This document shows positions 12,501-22,479 of a DNA stretch of 64,000 bases, piece by piece; the first letter of the stretch is position 1, and each line of letters opens with the position of its first letter. Position numbers and translations under genes: made by a program. This DNA comes from Ophiura sarsii (taxonomy: Eukaryota; Echinodermata; Ophiuroidea; Amphilepidida; Ophiuridae), in NCBI GenBank assembly GCA_035610835.1, contig CM069442.1:35876452-35940451 (forward strand). The letters run 5' to 3'. The notes under the pieces were generated by a model. It was not told the origin of the DNA. It did no database searches and worked only from the letters and a program-made list of their open reading frames with translations.

Positions 12501-14417
12501 TCAGGGGGTGCATGGAAGTTTTCTAAAAAAAACCCACTTTGCCCACTATCCAGGGAAAACAACAACTTTGCCCACCAACCAGGAAGAAGAAAAAACAGTT
12601 GACCAAATGCTGGGTAGAAGAAAAAAAATTGACACAACCAACTCTATGTATAGAAAAACATTTAACAAAAAAATTTAAAACTTTGCCGTCTTTGCCAATA
12701 AAAAAAAGAAGAAAAAAATGTTGCCGACTTCGGTGGGGAAAAAAAATATTCCACCCGATCCCAACTTCCATGCCCCCCTGGAAATCAAATGGTACGTCCC
12801 TTAGGTGGGTGACCTGATTTGAGCTCACATTTTCACTTAGGTTTTTTTCTATACACGAAGGTTCACCAAATACATTCAAAGATGTGAGTTAAACTCCTCT
12901 ACACTCTCAGAACAGGTCTTAAATAACCATGGGTTAAAAGAATGTTGGTTAAAAAGTATACAACATTGGTTAAAAATGAAGCGTTGGTTAAAAATTACTT
13001 TTAATACTGCGTTGGTTAAAGAGTAAAAATATAATTAATTTTTAGTTTATTCAACGTTGGTTAAGGCATCATAATTTTAACCAACAATAGGTCATAACAA
13101 GATTCCCGCCAAAGAATTTTATTGGCGAGGAAAATATTTTGCGCATATTATTAAGACCACGTCAGAATTTGTATATGAAATCAATCGTGCTATTTCCCGC
13201 CCCTGGTATTTACATTGGCGCTCTTCAATTGGCATCATGTTGCCAGTTAATATTGGACCAATATTGGTTTTACATTGGCGCTCTTCAATTGGCATTATGT
13301 TGGCAACCAATATTGTTCCAATAATGGGCACATTATACCAGGGACAGAAAATAACACGATTGATTTTATATACAAATTCTGACGTGGTCTAAAAATTGCG
13401 GCCGCTGTTCAAATTATCGCTTCCCGGCCTCGTAGCTAGGATATTGTGCCTTGTCCTGTCCCTTGTTGATCCTGACCACGGGTTGGCGCCAATATTGAAA
13501 GCCAATATCGGGCCAATGAAACATCAATATTAATATTGTAATATTGTATGGGTTAAAGTTTAGCAACAAAAAAAAAAGTTTAACCAACATTTTTAACCAA
13601 CTACTGTTGGTTAAAACATTTTAACCAACAAATGATTAAAAATTGTAACCAACCACAGGTTAAAGTTTAACCAACCACTGTTGGTCAAAACATATTAACC
13701 AACAAATGATTAAAATTTGTAACCAACCACAGGTTAAAGTTTAACCAACAGCTGTTGGTTACAGTTTTAACCAACCAATTGTGTGGTTCACCTGGTAACC
13801 TCCCGTTGGTTAAAATTTTAACCAACTTGGTTAAAGATTTTAACCTTTGTTCTGAGAGTGTAGTTGTTTGAAAGATGTAAGCAAAAAAAAATCCAGTTTA
13901 ACACTTTCACGCGGCAGGCAGCTGCAGACGACATTCCAAACGTCACAAAATGTTTTAAAAATGTCAAAATCATTGAATTTCATTACCATATCTGGAATCA
14001 CCATGAGAAATGCATTGACACTATAAGTACAAACATGCCTAGTATTGGTTCAGTAATCCTTGAGATAGACTTTGAAAATTGTGAAAGGTTTCTGAAAAAT
14101 CTGTTTTGTGTATGGTAAAAATAATATAGCTGCGTGCATGGAAAGTGTTAATATAGAAGAAAGGGTGAGAGAGGCCCACGAATGTGACACTAAGTACACA
14201 AAGCAAATTTGAGATAATGAACTACAATCGTCTCTCATTATAAAATGTTACAGGGGTAATGAGAAAATATAAACATTGTTTTATTTATTTACAAAAATCT
14301 CAATATTGATGGGGAAAAGTGAACTTGAACTTACGTGACAAGTATTGTTGCCAGTCCTATGCCAGATGTGCATAGCGGCAACCACGCTAGGCTACCATAC
14401 ACACTCTCACCACGCAT
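515..14417 (-). CDS. Gene A: DRAM/TMEM150-type membrane protein, first two coding exons (partial at 3' end)
   Basis: Join (minus strand): 14335-14417 and 515-568; 137 bases. The conceptual N-terminus begins MRGESVYGSLAWLPLCTSGI, continues through GLATILVTYMLAV and ends GHILPVLPYVS. This is the first membrane helix and the start of the first lumenal loop of DRAM-family proteins (helix, then AV..GH..P.LPYIS, then DTG). Both donors are strong (GTAAGT, GTAAGC), the acceptor is TTTACTTTTATAG, and the phases agree across a 13.8 kb intron. The exit phase equals the entry phase of gene B's first visible exon. The remaining exons should lie left of base 1. It is a tandem paralogue of gene B, or a related TMEM150-type gene. 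Confidence 0.75.
944..1494. other. Intronic, nothing recognised
   Basis: AT-rich, no long frame, no clear repeat. An 18-C run lies just left of it at 691-708. Confidence 0.5.
1503..1805. mobile_element. hAT-type non-autonomous element with poly(G)/poly(C) arms
   Basis: Terminal inverted repeats CAGTGGCGTAGCCAG and its complement (one mismatch) are flanked by a perfect 8-base target duplication CAATGAAT (1495-1502 and 1806-1813). CAGTG ends with an 8-base duplication are typical of hAT transposons. 13 G follow the left end; 13 C plus 21 C precede the right end. No transposase is encoded. Confidence 0.85.
1814..2580. other. Intronic, nothing recognised
   Basis: No repeat or credible exon seen. 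Confidence 0.45.
2590..2764. mobile_element. TA-flanked MITE, GTTTAATCAG family
   Basis: Ends TAGTTTAATCAG and CTGATTAAATAG, flanked by TA, with a GGCGAGAAA / TTCGCAAAT inner repeat. A diverged copy lies at 56779-56995 and shares the TTCATTCGNTGCTGTAA segment near the right end. Confidence 0.55.
2770..3958. other. Intronic, nothing recognised
   Basis: AT-rich sequence without long frames or obvious repeats. Confidence 0.45.
3961..4426. mobile_element. Foldback MITE with about 200-base arms, TA target site
   Basis: Left end AACTGCTCACAAAAAGTATC is repeated inverted at the right end; TA dinucleotides flank both (3959-3960, 4427-4428). The arms (about 3961-4162 and 4228-4426) are near-complementary over their whole length, leaving a loop of about 65 bases. 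TA duplication suggests Tc1/mariner mobilisation. Confidence 0.8.
4429..6755. other. Intronic; only weak repeats
   Basis: An imperfect inverted repeat (CCTACACCT ... AGGTGTAGG) lies at 5487-5566. Around 5945-5980 a CAACATTGATCGGTGGGG piece recurs near 41903 and 46318. A small TTCTTAATAAAG / GAAGAATT block at 6300-6400 resembles 33100-33240. No exon recognised. Confidence 0.45.
6756..7102. mobile_element. TA-flanked MITE, AAGGTAGATG ends
   Basis: Ends AAGGTAGATGTTCCGA and CATCTACCTT in inverted orientation, TA on both sides (6754-6755, 7103-7104). Part of a wider group here whose ends start AAGG. Confidence 0.65.
7130..8110. repeat. Old degenerate tandem repeat, unit about 170-290 bases
   Basis: The phrase GTCACCACAT..TTAGTGAATGTGTC followed by a TGAT..GATTTCC segment recurs near 7165, 7420, 7810 and 7995, with shared AATTTCCAAC and GATTAATA blocks between. 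Units are diverged and of uneven length. Confidence 0.5.
7288..7329. repeat. Perfect 20+2+20 palindrome
   Basis: TGAAGCCTGATTTAAGTCTT, two bases, then its exact complement. It lies within the degenerate tandem block. Confidence 0.95.
8314..8728. mobile_element. hAT-type non-autonomous element
   Basis: Starts CAGTGGCGTAGG and ends CTAGCTACGCCATTG; perfect 8-base duplication GTTTTCTA at 8306-8313 and 8729-8736. A 20-C run (8668-8687) lies near the right end. The inner GGTTGAGATTGGCACTATCG segment is shared with the element at 59415-59663, so both are one subfamily. Confidence 0.88.
9247..9342. mobile_element. 96-base miniature inverted-repeat element
   Basis: CGGTGACCCTGAAGG and its complement as ends, TA on both sides (9245-9246, 9343-9344). 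It abuts the left 119-base duplication of the neighbouring LINE. Confidence 0.65.
9344..11333 (+). mobile_element. 5'-truncated LINE bounded by 119-base direct repeats
   Basis: The direct repeats 9344-9462 and 11215-11333 are the same length and differ at only about five positions. Between them 9463-11214 starts abruptly inside a retrotransposon coding sequence and ends in an A/T-rich 3' region. The simplest reading is target-primed insertion of a truncated LINE into the MITE now at 11235-11571, with an exceptionally long target duplication. Confidence 0.75.
9463..10389 (+). pseudogene. LINE ORF2 C-terminal remnant (L1/Tx1-like), frameshifted
   Basis: Three successive open pieces (9463-9707, 9728-9952, 10000-10389) read as one degraded protein. 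The first has WKNIALFEFQKLSIGIDIF.CNCNFKSLN, the second YFKHWIRSYIIE..LDYLTLLYQ, the third NWKILSNIYPTNILLEKMGI followed by a C-x2-C-x7-H-x4-C knuckle (zf-RVT type). This is the region downstream of the reverse transcriptase in L1/Tx1-group elements. The reverse transcriptase and endonuclease are absent through truncation. Stops between the pieces make it non-functional. Confidence 0.8.
11235..11571. mobile_element. MITE with CACTGCAAAWACTACAG ends and repeated AGAACACAT words
   Basis: Inverted ends of about 25 bases (CACTGCAAATACTACAGAAC / GTTCTGTAGTTTTTGCAGTG). The interior is rich in AGAACA/TGTTCT words in both orientations. Its first 99 bases are duplicated at 9364-9462 by the LINE insertion. 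Confidence 0.75.
11727..11983. mobile_element. Poly(G)-headed dispersed element, copy 1
   Basis: Begins with a 14-G run and ends CGTATGCCTTACATATGG, flanked by a perfect 9-base duplication TCAGTTACC (11718-11726, 11984-11992). An inner inverted pair CGGGGTGTGCCGCTGGAG / CTTCAGTGG..GCGGCACGTCCCCG-like lies near the ends. The ACCCATNNCTAAGG word recurs inside. A second copy lies at 40153-40455. Confidence 0.7.
12482..12800. mobile_element. PIF-Harbinger-like MITE, TTA target site
   Basis: Ends GGGACGCACCATT and AATGGTACGTCCC, flanked by TTA on both sides (12479-12481, 12801-12803). A second inverted pair CAGGGGGTGCATGGAAG / CCATGCCCCCCTGG lies inside. A three-base TTA duplication is the PIF-Harbinger hallmark. 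Confidence 0.75.
12902..13860. mobile_element. 959-base TA-flanked element built of TTAACCAAC words
   Basis: Ends CACTCTCAGAACA and TGTTCTGAGAGTG, TA on both sides (12900-12901, 13861-13862). GTTGGTTAAA is frequent in the left part and TTTAACCAAC in the right part, so the whole can fold. A separate palindrome lies at its centre. Confidence 0.8.
13154..13390. repeat. Nested palindrome with 55-base arms
   Basis: AGACCACGTCAGAATTTGTA (13154 onward) to 13208 is repeated inverted at 13336-13390. The loop has two direct copies of TACATTGGCGCTCTTCAATT separated by about 60 bases. It looks like a separate inverted-repeat element inserted in the host element. Confidence 0.75.
13902..14147. mobile_element. 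TTAA-flanked MITE, CACTTTCCACGCGGC family, copy 1
   Basis: Flanked by TTAA (13898-13901, 14148-14151), the piggyBac-type target. Ends CACTTTCACGCGGC / GCATGGAAAGTG. The body (GTCACAAAATGTTT..AAAATGTCAAAAT..TTGAATTTCAT) recurs at 27640, 48103 and 50758. Confidence 0.7.
14335..14417 (-). CDS. Gene A exon 1 coding part (start codon and TM1)
   Basis: ATG at 14417-14415; an in-frame TGA a few codons upstream (after GTTAGC, before CCATTT) supports this start. 27 codons plus two bases precede the GTAAGT donor (14329-14334). Residues 10-27 are hydrophobic and continue into exon 2 as one helix. The exon lies in unique sequence, unlike most of the surrounding intron. Confidence 0.75.
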
Positions 14418-16940
14418 GATCCAAAATGGTCAGCTAACTAACACTCTGTTGCAGCTGAAAGTCTATTTTGTTGCTGAAACTTCTCAAGAATTTTGTTTTA
14501 AAAAACACTTAGAAATATCTGGAAGAAATAGACAACAGCGCAGTTATTAAACTACACTCAGAGGTGACACCATACATGGCAACTGCAGGTGGCGACCAGC
14601 GGAAGCAAATAAATTGAGGTGGGGAAGAGCCCAAATTATGGTTGCGCGTGAAGCTTTAAAAAATCAGTTTTATATCTAAATTAGTATAAATTGTCAAACA
14701 AAAATTCCTGAAGCCATATTATGTGACAAATTTAGCTTATTGAAGGCTTTAAGCACAAATTGGCCATTTTAACATTAAAATGGTCCAGTATGACGTAATT
14801 TAACATCACTTTTTGTTTATGGAGGTGGACAAATTCCCACAGTTACCATCCTTCTTTCAACCTATTTCCACCAGAGTCAACTGAAGTAAAACACTCCCTA
14901 TATTTCTAGTTTCCTCTCAATTCAAAAATGTTTGAAATATTTGTCATAATCAAGCCAATAATTATTAGAAGTTGGTAATCGGTAGCATATTGGCCGATGC
15001 CTATATCATTGAACGCACGGCAGTCACAATGTGGAATATCCCCCCTTGTTGGCCATGTGTTACCCCACTTTCCCCTATTCTGGCGCTGTCCAAGCATGGT
15101 CCAAGTGGAAGCCCGATCATCGATCAGGGCAGTAAAACTTATCCTAAAATCCTTCATATTAACACTCTTAAAGTTTTTATGCGGGGAAAATGTTCGAAAT
15201 CACGCACTTACCCATAATCCATGCTGTCCAGTGCAAATCTAATCCATACAGCATTTGCCTACCAGTACCAGTTTAATTCTGCGGACAACGGGTGAACTTC
15301 TGTTACTCAGCTATGAAAAACAAACTAAAGCAATGCAATGCAATAATTATATACGATGCCCTTGACTGCATGCAAATTGTGCCTTGCGGAAATCGCTTCA
15401 ACACTATTTCTCTGGGTTTAAATGGTCAGTTACTCATAAGCATGATTAGGGGCGGTCCAAAATCCGGAGTCAATCACTATGATTGATGAGAGAGCTTCAG
15501 TACAAAAGTTGCTGAAAGCTCGACATTTAAATTGGTAACGCTATCATAGATGTTTTACTAAAATCTATGATCTGCGGAAACAAAGGGGAAATCTTTTTCC
15601 AATATCGCCATTCATCATTATTGTCACCATCATTTTTATCATCATCCTCGTCTCGTCGACATCGCGAATTGTCATCGCGTATTGTCATCAAGATATGAAA
15701 AAACCTCGAACAGGTATACATCCCCGGATGGCGGATCCCCCATGGGCAGGCCCCAACTCTGAAAAACATATGGAAAGGTTTCTGGCTGTTTGTCCATTAT
15801 AATACATGTTTACTATTAATACAAGCTCACCGGCTGTGTGCACACTCACGGCACAGGTCAATGCACAGTTACTACTAACATGAATAATGCATGACTCTAT
15901 CACGGCCCGCTGCACTGTGATAGCCAGCATAGGTACATTTGGATTGTACCACTTCTGTGTATGGGGAGCAGTATGGTGATCAATAATTGACACGCACATC
16001 AGACCATACAACAAAAACCTTGGTTATTCTTTTCATCTTGCCCATTTAGGTTTTGAGTTTTATTTATTCATTTTTTATCCACTTAACTTGAACTTTACAA
16101 ATAACATACTTTACCAAACAATGATACAATAAAAATATCCCCTATACACAAAAATGGTGCGGTCCAAATGAAAAATGTATCATATTTTGTCCCCGATTTT
16201 GTCCAATATTTCCAATAATACAGCAGTATATGAACTTCAAACTAGAAGTGGTACACGCAGGCAATACTAAGCCAACGTTCTCTTATAAAATATTGTAAAA
16301 TCACTGACAAAAAACGGTGTTAAACGACGAAAACCGGAGCTTGATGCACGAACGAAATTCATGTTGAGCAACCCGATCTTAGTTACCCGTGTCAACATCC
16401 GTCGTACACAATCGATCCCGCGACTCGGGTCACGCTCATTTTGATTGGATAGATAAAATAACGATAGTCTTGTTTCGCTCTGTCCGATTTTTCTAGCAAA
16501 CCAATCATAGTAAGTTTTACAAATAATCTTAATGAAGGCATCTGGCAGGGATGGACACTTCCTACACGGTCAAAGGTTAAATATTTTATGAATGGGAGAG
16601 CCGTGAAGTCGGGCCTCTGCGTGTGTGTACATGCGTATGCAATGCAATTCAATGGGGTCTATGCTTTGGTTGACCACAGAATTTGGGGGTAACGGGATGA
16701 AATGTTGAGCTTCTGCACGGACGGTCCGACGAGATGTTACAGTCGATTTCTTTGAAATTAAATTATGATAATAAGAAACATATACAGATCACCATGTATA
16801 GTCCGGCTTAAATTCAAGTTATTTCGTTTTCATACAACAACCATTTTTGGGCAGAAACACGAAAATCTCCCTATACCCAATATACGGTGACAACACGGCG
16901 TGCACGGAGCAAATGAGACCACTTTGCCATATGTGTACCT
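14418..16940. other. Upstream of gene A: no gene recognised
   Basis: Largely free of recognisable repeats. Some overlapping open frames at 14900-16015 have no familiar motif. The region should hold the promoter and 5' UTR of gene A, but I cannot point to a start site. Confidence 0.4.
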
Positions 16941-17425
16941 TTTTGAAAACGCCCGCCCCCCCCCCCCCCCCGTTTTTAGAAACGCCCCTTCCCCATTGTG
17001 TAAAAGGCCGGTTTGGACTAACATAATTTATGTCCCCCCCCCCCCCCCCCTCCCCGCTCAAAATGTTCTGAGCTGACTGAAAAAAAGTTAGGGGCACCCC
17101 AATTACAATTTTTTGGGGTACCAATGCACATTTTCCAGACCCCCCCCCCCCCCCTAAAAAGAAAAAAATCAAATCAAACAACTGTCACCAAAAGACCCCT
17201 ATTTTTAGGAAAACGTGGTAAATTTCTCACCCAAATACCCTTTATATACTTTTTTTAAAGATTTGTCAAATTTCTCAAGCGAAAGACCCCTCCCCTTTAT
17301 GGAACTTTTTGCCATGTCCTACCCAAAAGTGTGATCCTTTTCCCATGGATTTTGAAAGTGCCAGCCTTATAACACCTGTATCTATTTCATATATGATGCC
17401 CCCCCCCCCCCCCCCCCCCCCCCCC
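16941..17425. repeat. Cluster of four long poly(C) runs
   Basis: C runs of 16, 17, 15 and 27 bases at 16956-16971, 17034-17050, 17140-17154 and 17399-17425. Between them are AAGACCCCT/ACCCC phrases resembling the ACCCATNNCTAAGG elements. Confidence 0.85.
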
Positions 17426-17597
17426 TCGTCGGACGCGTTTTGTTTCTTCTTTCCTAATCAACATTTGTAAAATCAGTTGAATTTAAAAATAAAAAAATCA
17501 TTTTATTCAGTGATATTTTTTATTCCGTATTAATCCGGAATAAATACATTTTACAAATGTTGATTAGGAAGAAATAAAATCGCCCGGACAGCTATTG
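17426..17597. mobile_element. Small inverted-repeat element
   Basis: CCTAATCAACATTTGTAAAA and its complement (about 17452-17472 and 17549-17570). Weaker complementarity extends outward (GTCGGACGCGTTTTGTTTC / GAAATAAAATCGCCCGGAC). A perfect ATTCCG..CGGAAT hairpin lies near the middle. Confidence 0.6.
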
Positions 17598-17631
17598 TTT
17601 TCCCCGGCACTCAAAAGCGATCGATGTGATG

Positions 17632-18376
17632 TAAAGTTAGGCATATGCAAAACACCACCTGGAACAAACGTTATCGTTGTAAAGTTAGGTATGTGTCAAC
17701 TTCTCCGTAGTAAAGTTAGGCATATGAGGGCTTTCATCACATTCCACAACACCAACAGGCTTTTAGGCCACTTCGAATTAATTATTGGTTTCTCGTAGCA
17801 CTGGCCTTCATAGCGTGAACAGGGAGGGCGGATTTTATTTTTATTTGTTACTAAATTGACACTTAAATTTGGGTGTTTTCATGCAAAAAGGTATAAATGC
17901 TAGTATCTTACAGCATCATTATGAAAACGGTGATATTATTTTTAAGTTCATTAGGGTTAGACCCGGTCCCTAGAGTTCTATCAAAGTAACTTAAGTTTAT
18001 TAGTACACAATTAGGCCTACATTACAATTTCTGTATTAGAAACTTAATCATTTTTGAAAATTGAAACAAAAAGTTGACCTTATCCCAGAAGGTGAGGAGG
18101 GAGGGCTACGAGAAACGAATTGATTTTCTAAAGTGGCCCTATAATTATTATTAAAACGAAATAATCAATATCGTAAAGTTAGGCGTATGTAAGACCGCCA
18201 CGTCCAATGTCTAGTCTACGTTGCAAAGTTAGGCATATACACCGTTCAAATGTCTTTATTACATTAATTATCTAACAGCACAAATCATGTCGTCATATCA
18301 TGCATAATATGTCCTTTGTATAGAGTTAGGCGCATGCAACGCCATATGATCATTTGGCAAAGAGTTAGGCATGTAA
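17632..18376 (+). repeat. Seven copies of an AAAGTTAGGCATATG motif at uneven spacing
   Basis: Copies start near 17632, 17681, 17712, 18175, 18225, 18322 and 18361, all in the same orientation. Between the third and fourth lies a block bounded by an inverted repeat (about 17764-17803 and 18107-18140, GGCCACTT..TTTCTCGTAGC). Confidence 0.75.
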
Positions 18377-18443
18377 AAACACAAATCAAAGATAAGTTAT
18401 TCCTTTTCTATAATTTAGGCCTTGAGTTATTGTTAAAAGGATC

Positions 18444-18543
18444 NNNNNNNNNNNNNNNNNNNNNNNNNNNNNNNNNNNNNNNNNNNNNNNNNNNNNNNNN
18501 NNNNNNNNNNNNNNNNNNNNNNNNNNNNNNNNNNNNNNNNNNN
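18444..18543. other. Assembly gap (100 N)
   Basis: Exactly 100 N. The 63 bases before it (18381-18443) are identical to the 63 bases after it (18544-18606). Confidence 0.98.
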
Positions 18544-18606
18544 ACAAATCAAAGATAAGTTATTCCTTTTCTATAATTTAGGCCTTGAGTTATTGTTAAA
18601 AGGATC

Positions 18607-20714
18607 TACATATATGTTGAAAACCATTTTCCTAATTAATTTCATTTCGAACATGTTTATTTATTTTTGAAAATAAATCAGTGAATTAAATACTCATAAG
18701 AGAATCAATGTGTAGACCCTTTGTTGTACATGTAGGTCTCAAAATAATATTAAGACGAAATATTCCAAAGTCTGATCAACAGTAAGTAACCTTGATTGTA
18801 AAAAAATTATGAAATCAACTTTGAAACTGTCATACACGTTTGACTCTCTCTTGAACTTTAGCACATTCCAAAGTTTTGTTACATTTTCTTATACCTTGTA
18901 GACATAATAAGAACTCATACAAAGCCCTACGCCTAGTGGCGAGGTTGTTTGAAAACATTGAACTCTTTTTCAATCGTAAGGCAATATTGTTAAAAACAAT
19001 AACAAAATCATATTTCTCCGCACCTTGAAACAGCAAAGTCAAGGATAAAACTACAACCTAATACAGGTTTTAGCCGCTTGACACCTTTAAGCGAGGAAAC
19101 TTTACTCCGAATTCAATTAATGAAAAATGTGGATGTTAGAAACTTTGGCGGTAAAAACTTCATTGTAAATTGATAAATTAATTTAATAATGCAAAAATAT
19201 AATCAAACCATTTATACGGATGTTTTGTATCGAACATAAATACTGATTGATACGGACCAACTGGTGGGGGACAATTCATTAATAGCAATTCTTCCATATA
19301 CCTTATATCATTCGTTCATTTCATCTGTTTATTTTATGTTTGACATACAGTTTAGGCCTATAATTTTTTCATGTTTCGTGAGCATCCTTAAACTTCCTTC
19401 CAATCAGCCAAAAATATGTTGTTACCCTCAGCATGCTCAGCGCGCGAGCGACCCTCAATTCTCACAAATTAGGGTCGCATTATTTTCTAGATTTTAAATT
19501 TTACCCGAATTGTCAAATTAGCCTAGCCTACTTATACGGTCTGCTTGAAATGAATAGGTTTGCTTGAATAAATTGTTTTTAAATTTTATCACACTAGAAA
19601 CAATTATAGTCAATTGGCATTTCCCAATTTGTCTTGACATTTAGGCCTCATAATAGGCCTAATGTATATAATATTTGTCAGCAAAAATAGAAAAAGAAGA
19701 AAGAAAAAAAAAGTAAAATCGACCAACCAACTCGACTTCAAGATCTTGACACTTGAGGGCAACACAACATTTTGTTTGCCTCCCTGTTTGCCTCATTCAC
19801 ACCCTGATTCACAAGGTTCTTAACAAGGGGAGGGTCATACTCATAGGTCACAGCCAGTGGTCTCCATATTTCCATTTCAGGCGCACTAAGGTTTAATCTC
19901 TTTTCATTTTTCCCCAAAGATCATTACATTGGAACCAGAGCCAGTGCGATGCGAATTAAAAAAAGTTATTCACCATAATGACCAAGAGTCAAAACACGAT
20001 CACTCAAGGTTAACTGGGCTGATTCATCGATTTACTTATCATGCTTTTTATTATATAGATGTATTTAGTTCTTAATAAGAATAATATTGAGGTAGGCTAT
20101 TGGAGGTCTATTATCATTTTGCATGTAGCGTAACGGAACATACATTTAGAAAAAAAGGCAATTAAAAATACGCATTAAATTAAAAACGCGTTATCTTATC
20201 CAATCAAAAAATTACTCAAGCACTCAACGAGTATAAAATTACTATTAAAACGGACCATACACCATCTGCAGAGAGGGAGGTCAGGGTTGTTGTAATTATT
20301 GGTTTACTATAAATATAAGTATTATTCCTCTATATACATTTCCACACTAAATTACAAAACGATAAATAATGGATTCAATAGCAACGTATGCCACTGTTGC
20401 ATGTTTGTGTAAATTCTTATGTGATTTTGCATAAGATATCGTGAGATTCAATACACAAAGGAATCGATTAATTTCTTGAATAATTAATACAAACTCGAGT
20501 AATAATAAGCTATAATAATACAGTATTCAGCGATCGGTCAAGGTGAAGTTAGTATTATTGCTGGTATATATCACGTTTAAAACAAACGTGTGAAACGGTT
20601 ACAATATGTTAGATATTAGCACAACTTTTATTCAAAGTCGATGGAGTGGCCGGGTCAAAACTTCAGATATCCGTTAAAATCAGATATCATGGGTTTTCAT
20701 CCCTTGGTCTGACG
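18607..20714. other. Intergenic, nothing firm
   Basis: AT-rich. A CGACCAACCAACTCGACTTC..CTTGAGGGCAACACAAC piece at 19719-19771 is an inverted partial copy of the element near 44131. No gene seen. Confidence 0.45.
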
Positions 20715-20722
20715 ATGGAACT

Positions 20723-21334
20723 CAGTGGCGTGCGCAGGATATTGTGAGTAGCTGTGAGTGGGGGCCACCTGGCCATAAATGAAATTCTCCCGACTGTATA
20801 AAAATAGAGATACCGTAAAAGTGCGGGCGCAGCTCTAACGGGTGGGGTCCAGCGGCCCGCATTAGGGCCCTTGGCATGTTGGCGAGGGTGCAGGGGTAGT
20901 GGCCCCTGGAAGCTCATGGGTTTTAGCGGTTAGAAAACATATGAAACCCGTTTCAGGGGTAAATTTCAGTATAATTTTGTGATGAATTGTTGTCAAATTT
21001 GTACTTTTTCCACCATAGATTCAATGCTTCATTCAACATAATATAGATTTATTGCAACAAATTTTAGTTCAGCCAATCTCACTCTTTGATTACTCGACCT
21101 AGCCCAGTGACGTAGCTATGTTATTCATATTGGAGGGGGTGAGAAATGAAATTAAACCGAGTTTTTGTAGTAAAAAACTACGCGCGTGGCGCGCGAACAT
21201 TTTCGAATTTACACTTTTTTTGCACGATTGAGCTACATTTTGGCTCTAAACAAGCTTGTAGCAAAGAATATTGCATTTTGGGAAGACATATGCGCCCCCC
21301 CCCCCCCCCCCCCCCCCCTTTGCACACGCCACTG
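20723..21334. mobile_element. hAT-type element with an internal second end
   Basis: Ends CAGTGGCGTGCGCAGG / TTTGCACACGCCACTG; flanks ATGGAACT and CTGGAACT match at seven of eight bases. A 24-C run (21295-21318) sits near the right end. CAGTGACGTAGCTATG at 21105 looks like the left end of another hAT element, so this copy is probably a nest. Confidence 0.75.
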
Positions 21335-21603
21335 CTGGAACTGAAAATTGTATTTCAATCGGACATAATTCGGTTGCCGAGATATGTTAGGTCAAAAGGG
21401 CATAAAACATTTGGCAACAACTTTATTTTTATTTTTTTATTTTTTCAATTCCATGCAGTTGCCAGGTAATTACCAAATTATGTATAATTATGTATAGTAT
21501 GCATTAAATATGCAAAGTAAAGTGTGTTATAAAGATGAGATGAGCAATAATGATGTGACAGGGGTACGGGTCAATGAAATTATGGAGAGCTTCAAACGTA
21601 CGT

Positions 21604-21778
21604 TGGCGCAGATCCCGGGGGGACGGGGGGGGACACGTCCCCCCCCCCCCACTTCCTGACACAATATCAAATGCCCCCCCCCCCCCCCACTTTTTGTGGT
21701 GATACATCAATCAAGGTTGGCGATCTAGTGAAAAAATGGCAATGTCCCCCCCACTTTCAAGATTGGATCTGCGCCCTT
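21604..21778. mobile_element. Poly(G)/poly(C)-rich element with GGCGCAGATC ends
   Basis: TGGCGCAGATCC and GGATCTGCGCCC inverted ends; between them several C runs. No clear target duplication. Confidence 0.45.
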
Positions 21779-22479
21779 GCGTCGTTGGTGTTTGGCTAAT
21801 TTATTTTTTGCATAATTAATTAGGCCCACTAATTCTAATGTTAAACTTAGATCCTCTATATTAAGGGAGGCTCTCCTCATAGGCCATGTTGTCAATGGAT
21901 TTGAAATACCACCCGCGCATTATCATGAAGATGCTCCTGCTAATTTTACACAGTGGCTCATGATCCTTAATATAGGCTGAAGTTTTATGAATTTAGACCT
22001 TGCCCATGCAAATGTACCAAACGAAACGAAAACGAACTTTCATGTCACTATAGATGGGGTGACTGCAATGTTTATCAACAAACGCAACGATCGAAGGGAC
22101 TGGACTGTTGATACATGCTTGAGGGAAAAGCATTATCTTACTATAAATCTGGAAACGGTGTGGTTTTGTGTGTTTGTGTGTTTGTTTGTGTGTTTGTGTG
22201 TTTGTTATCCTTATTTCTCCGTTAGTTGTGATCAAAGTGGCGCCTAATTTGCTTGACAGATAGAGGAAATAACGGGAAGGGTGTTAAAGTTTATTTCAGT
22301 GAAATTGGTTAACAATTGGCTCCAAAAACAGCAAAAAACCTCTCAGATTTGGCTCATAAATGCCACAGAATTGAACAACATTGAGCGTTGCGCGTACTAC
22401 CGCGTAATCATACCGTGGTAACGCGTCGCGTGCATGTATGCGCAAGGGCTCACTGCCGCGGCACACGCACTCCTACACA

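Larger units (their letters stand above)
569..14334 (-). other. Gene A intron 1 (13.8 kb, packed with mobile elements)
   Basis: Inferred from the two flanking exons. I see no other exon of this family inside it on the minus strand. About a third is identifiable mobile DNA, listed separately. Confidence 0.65.

Noticed and set aside
12523..12879. 118-codon minus-strand frame
   Set aside because: Lies mostly inside the MITE 12482-12800; Phe-rich because of purine-rich repeat sequence.
15688..16014. 108-codon minus-strand frame upstream of gene A
   Set aside because: No recognisable domain, no splice context that links it to gene A, ordinary chance length.
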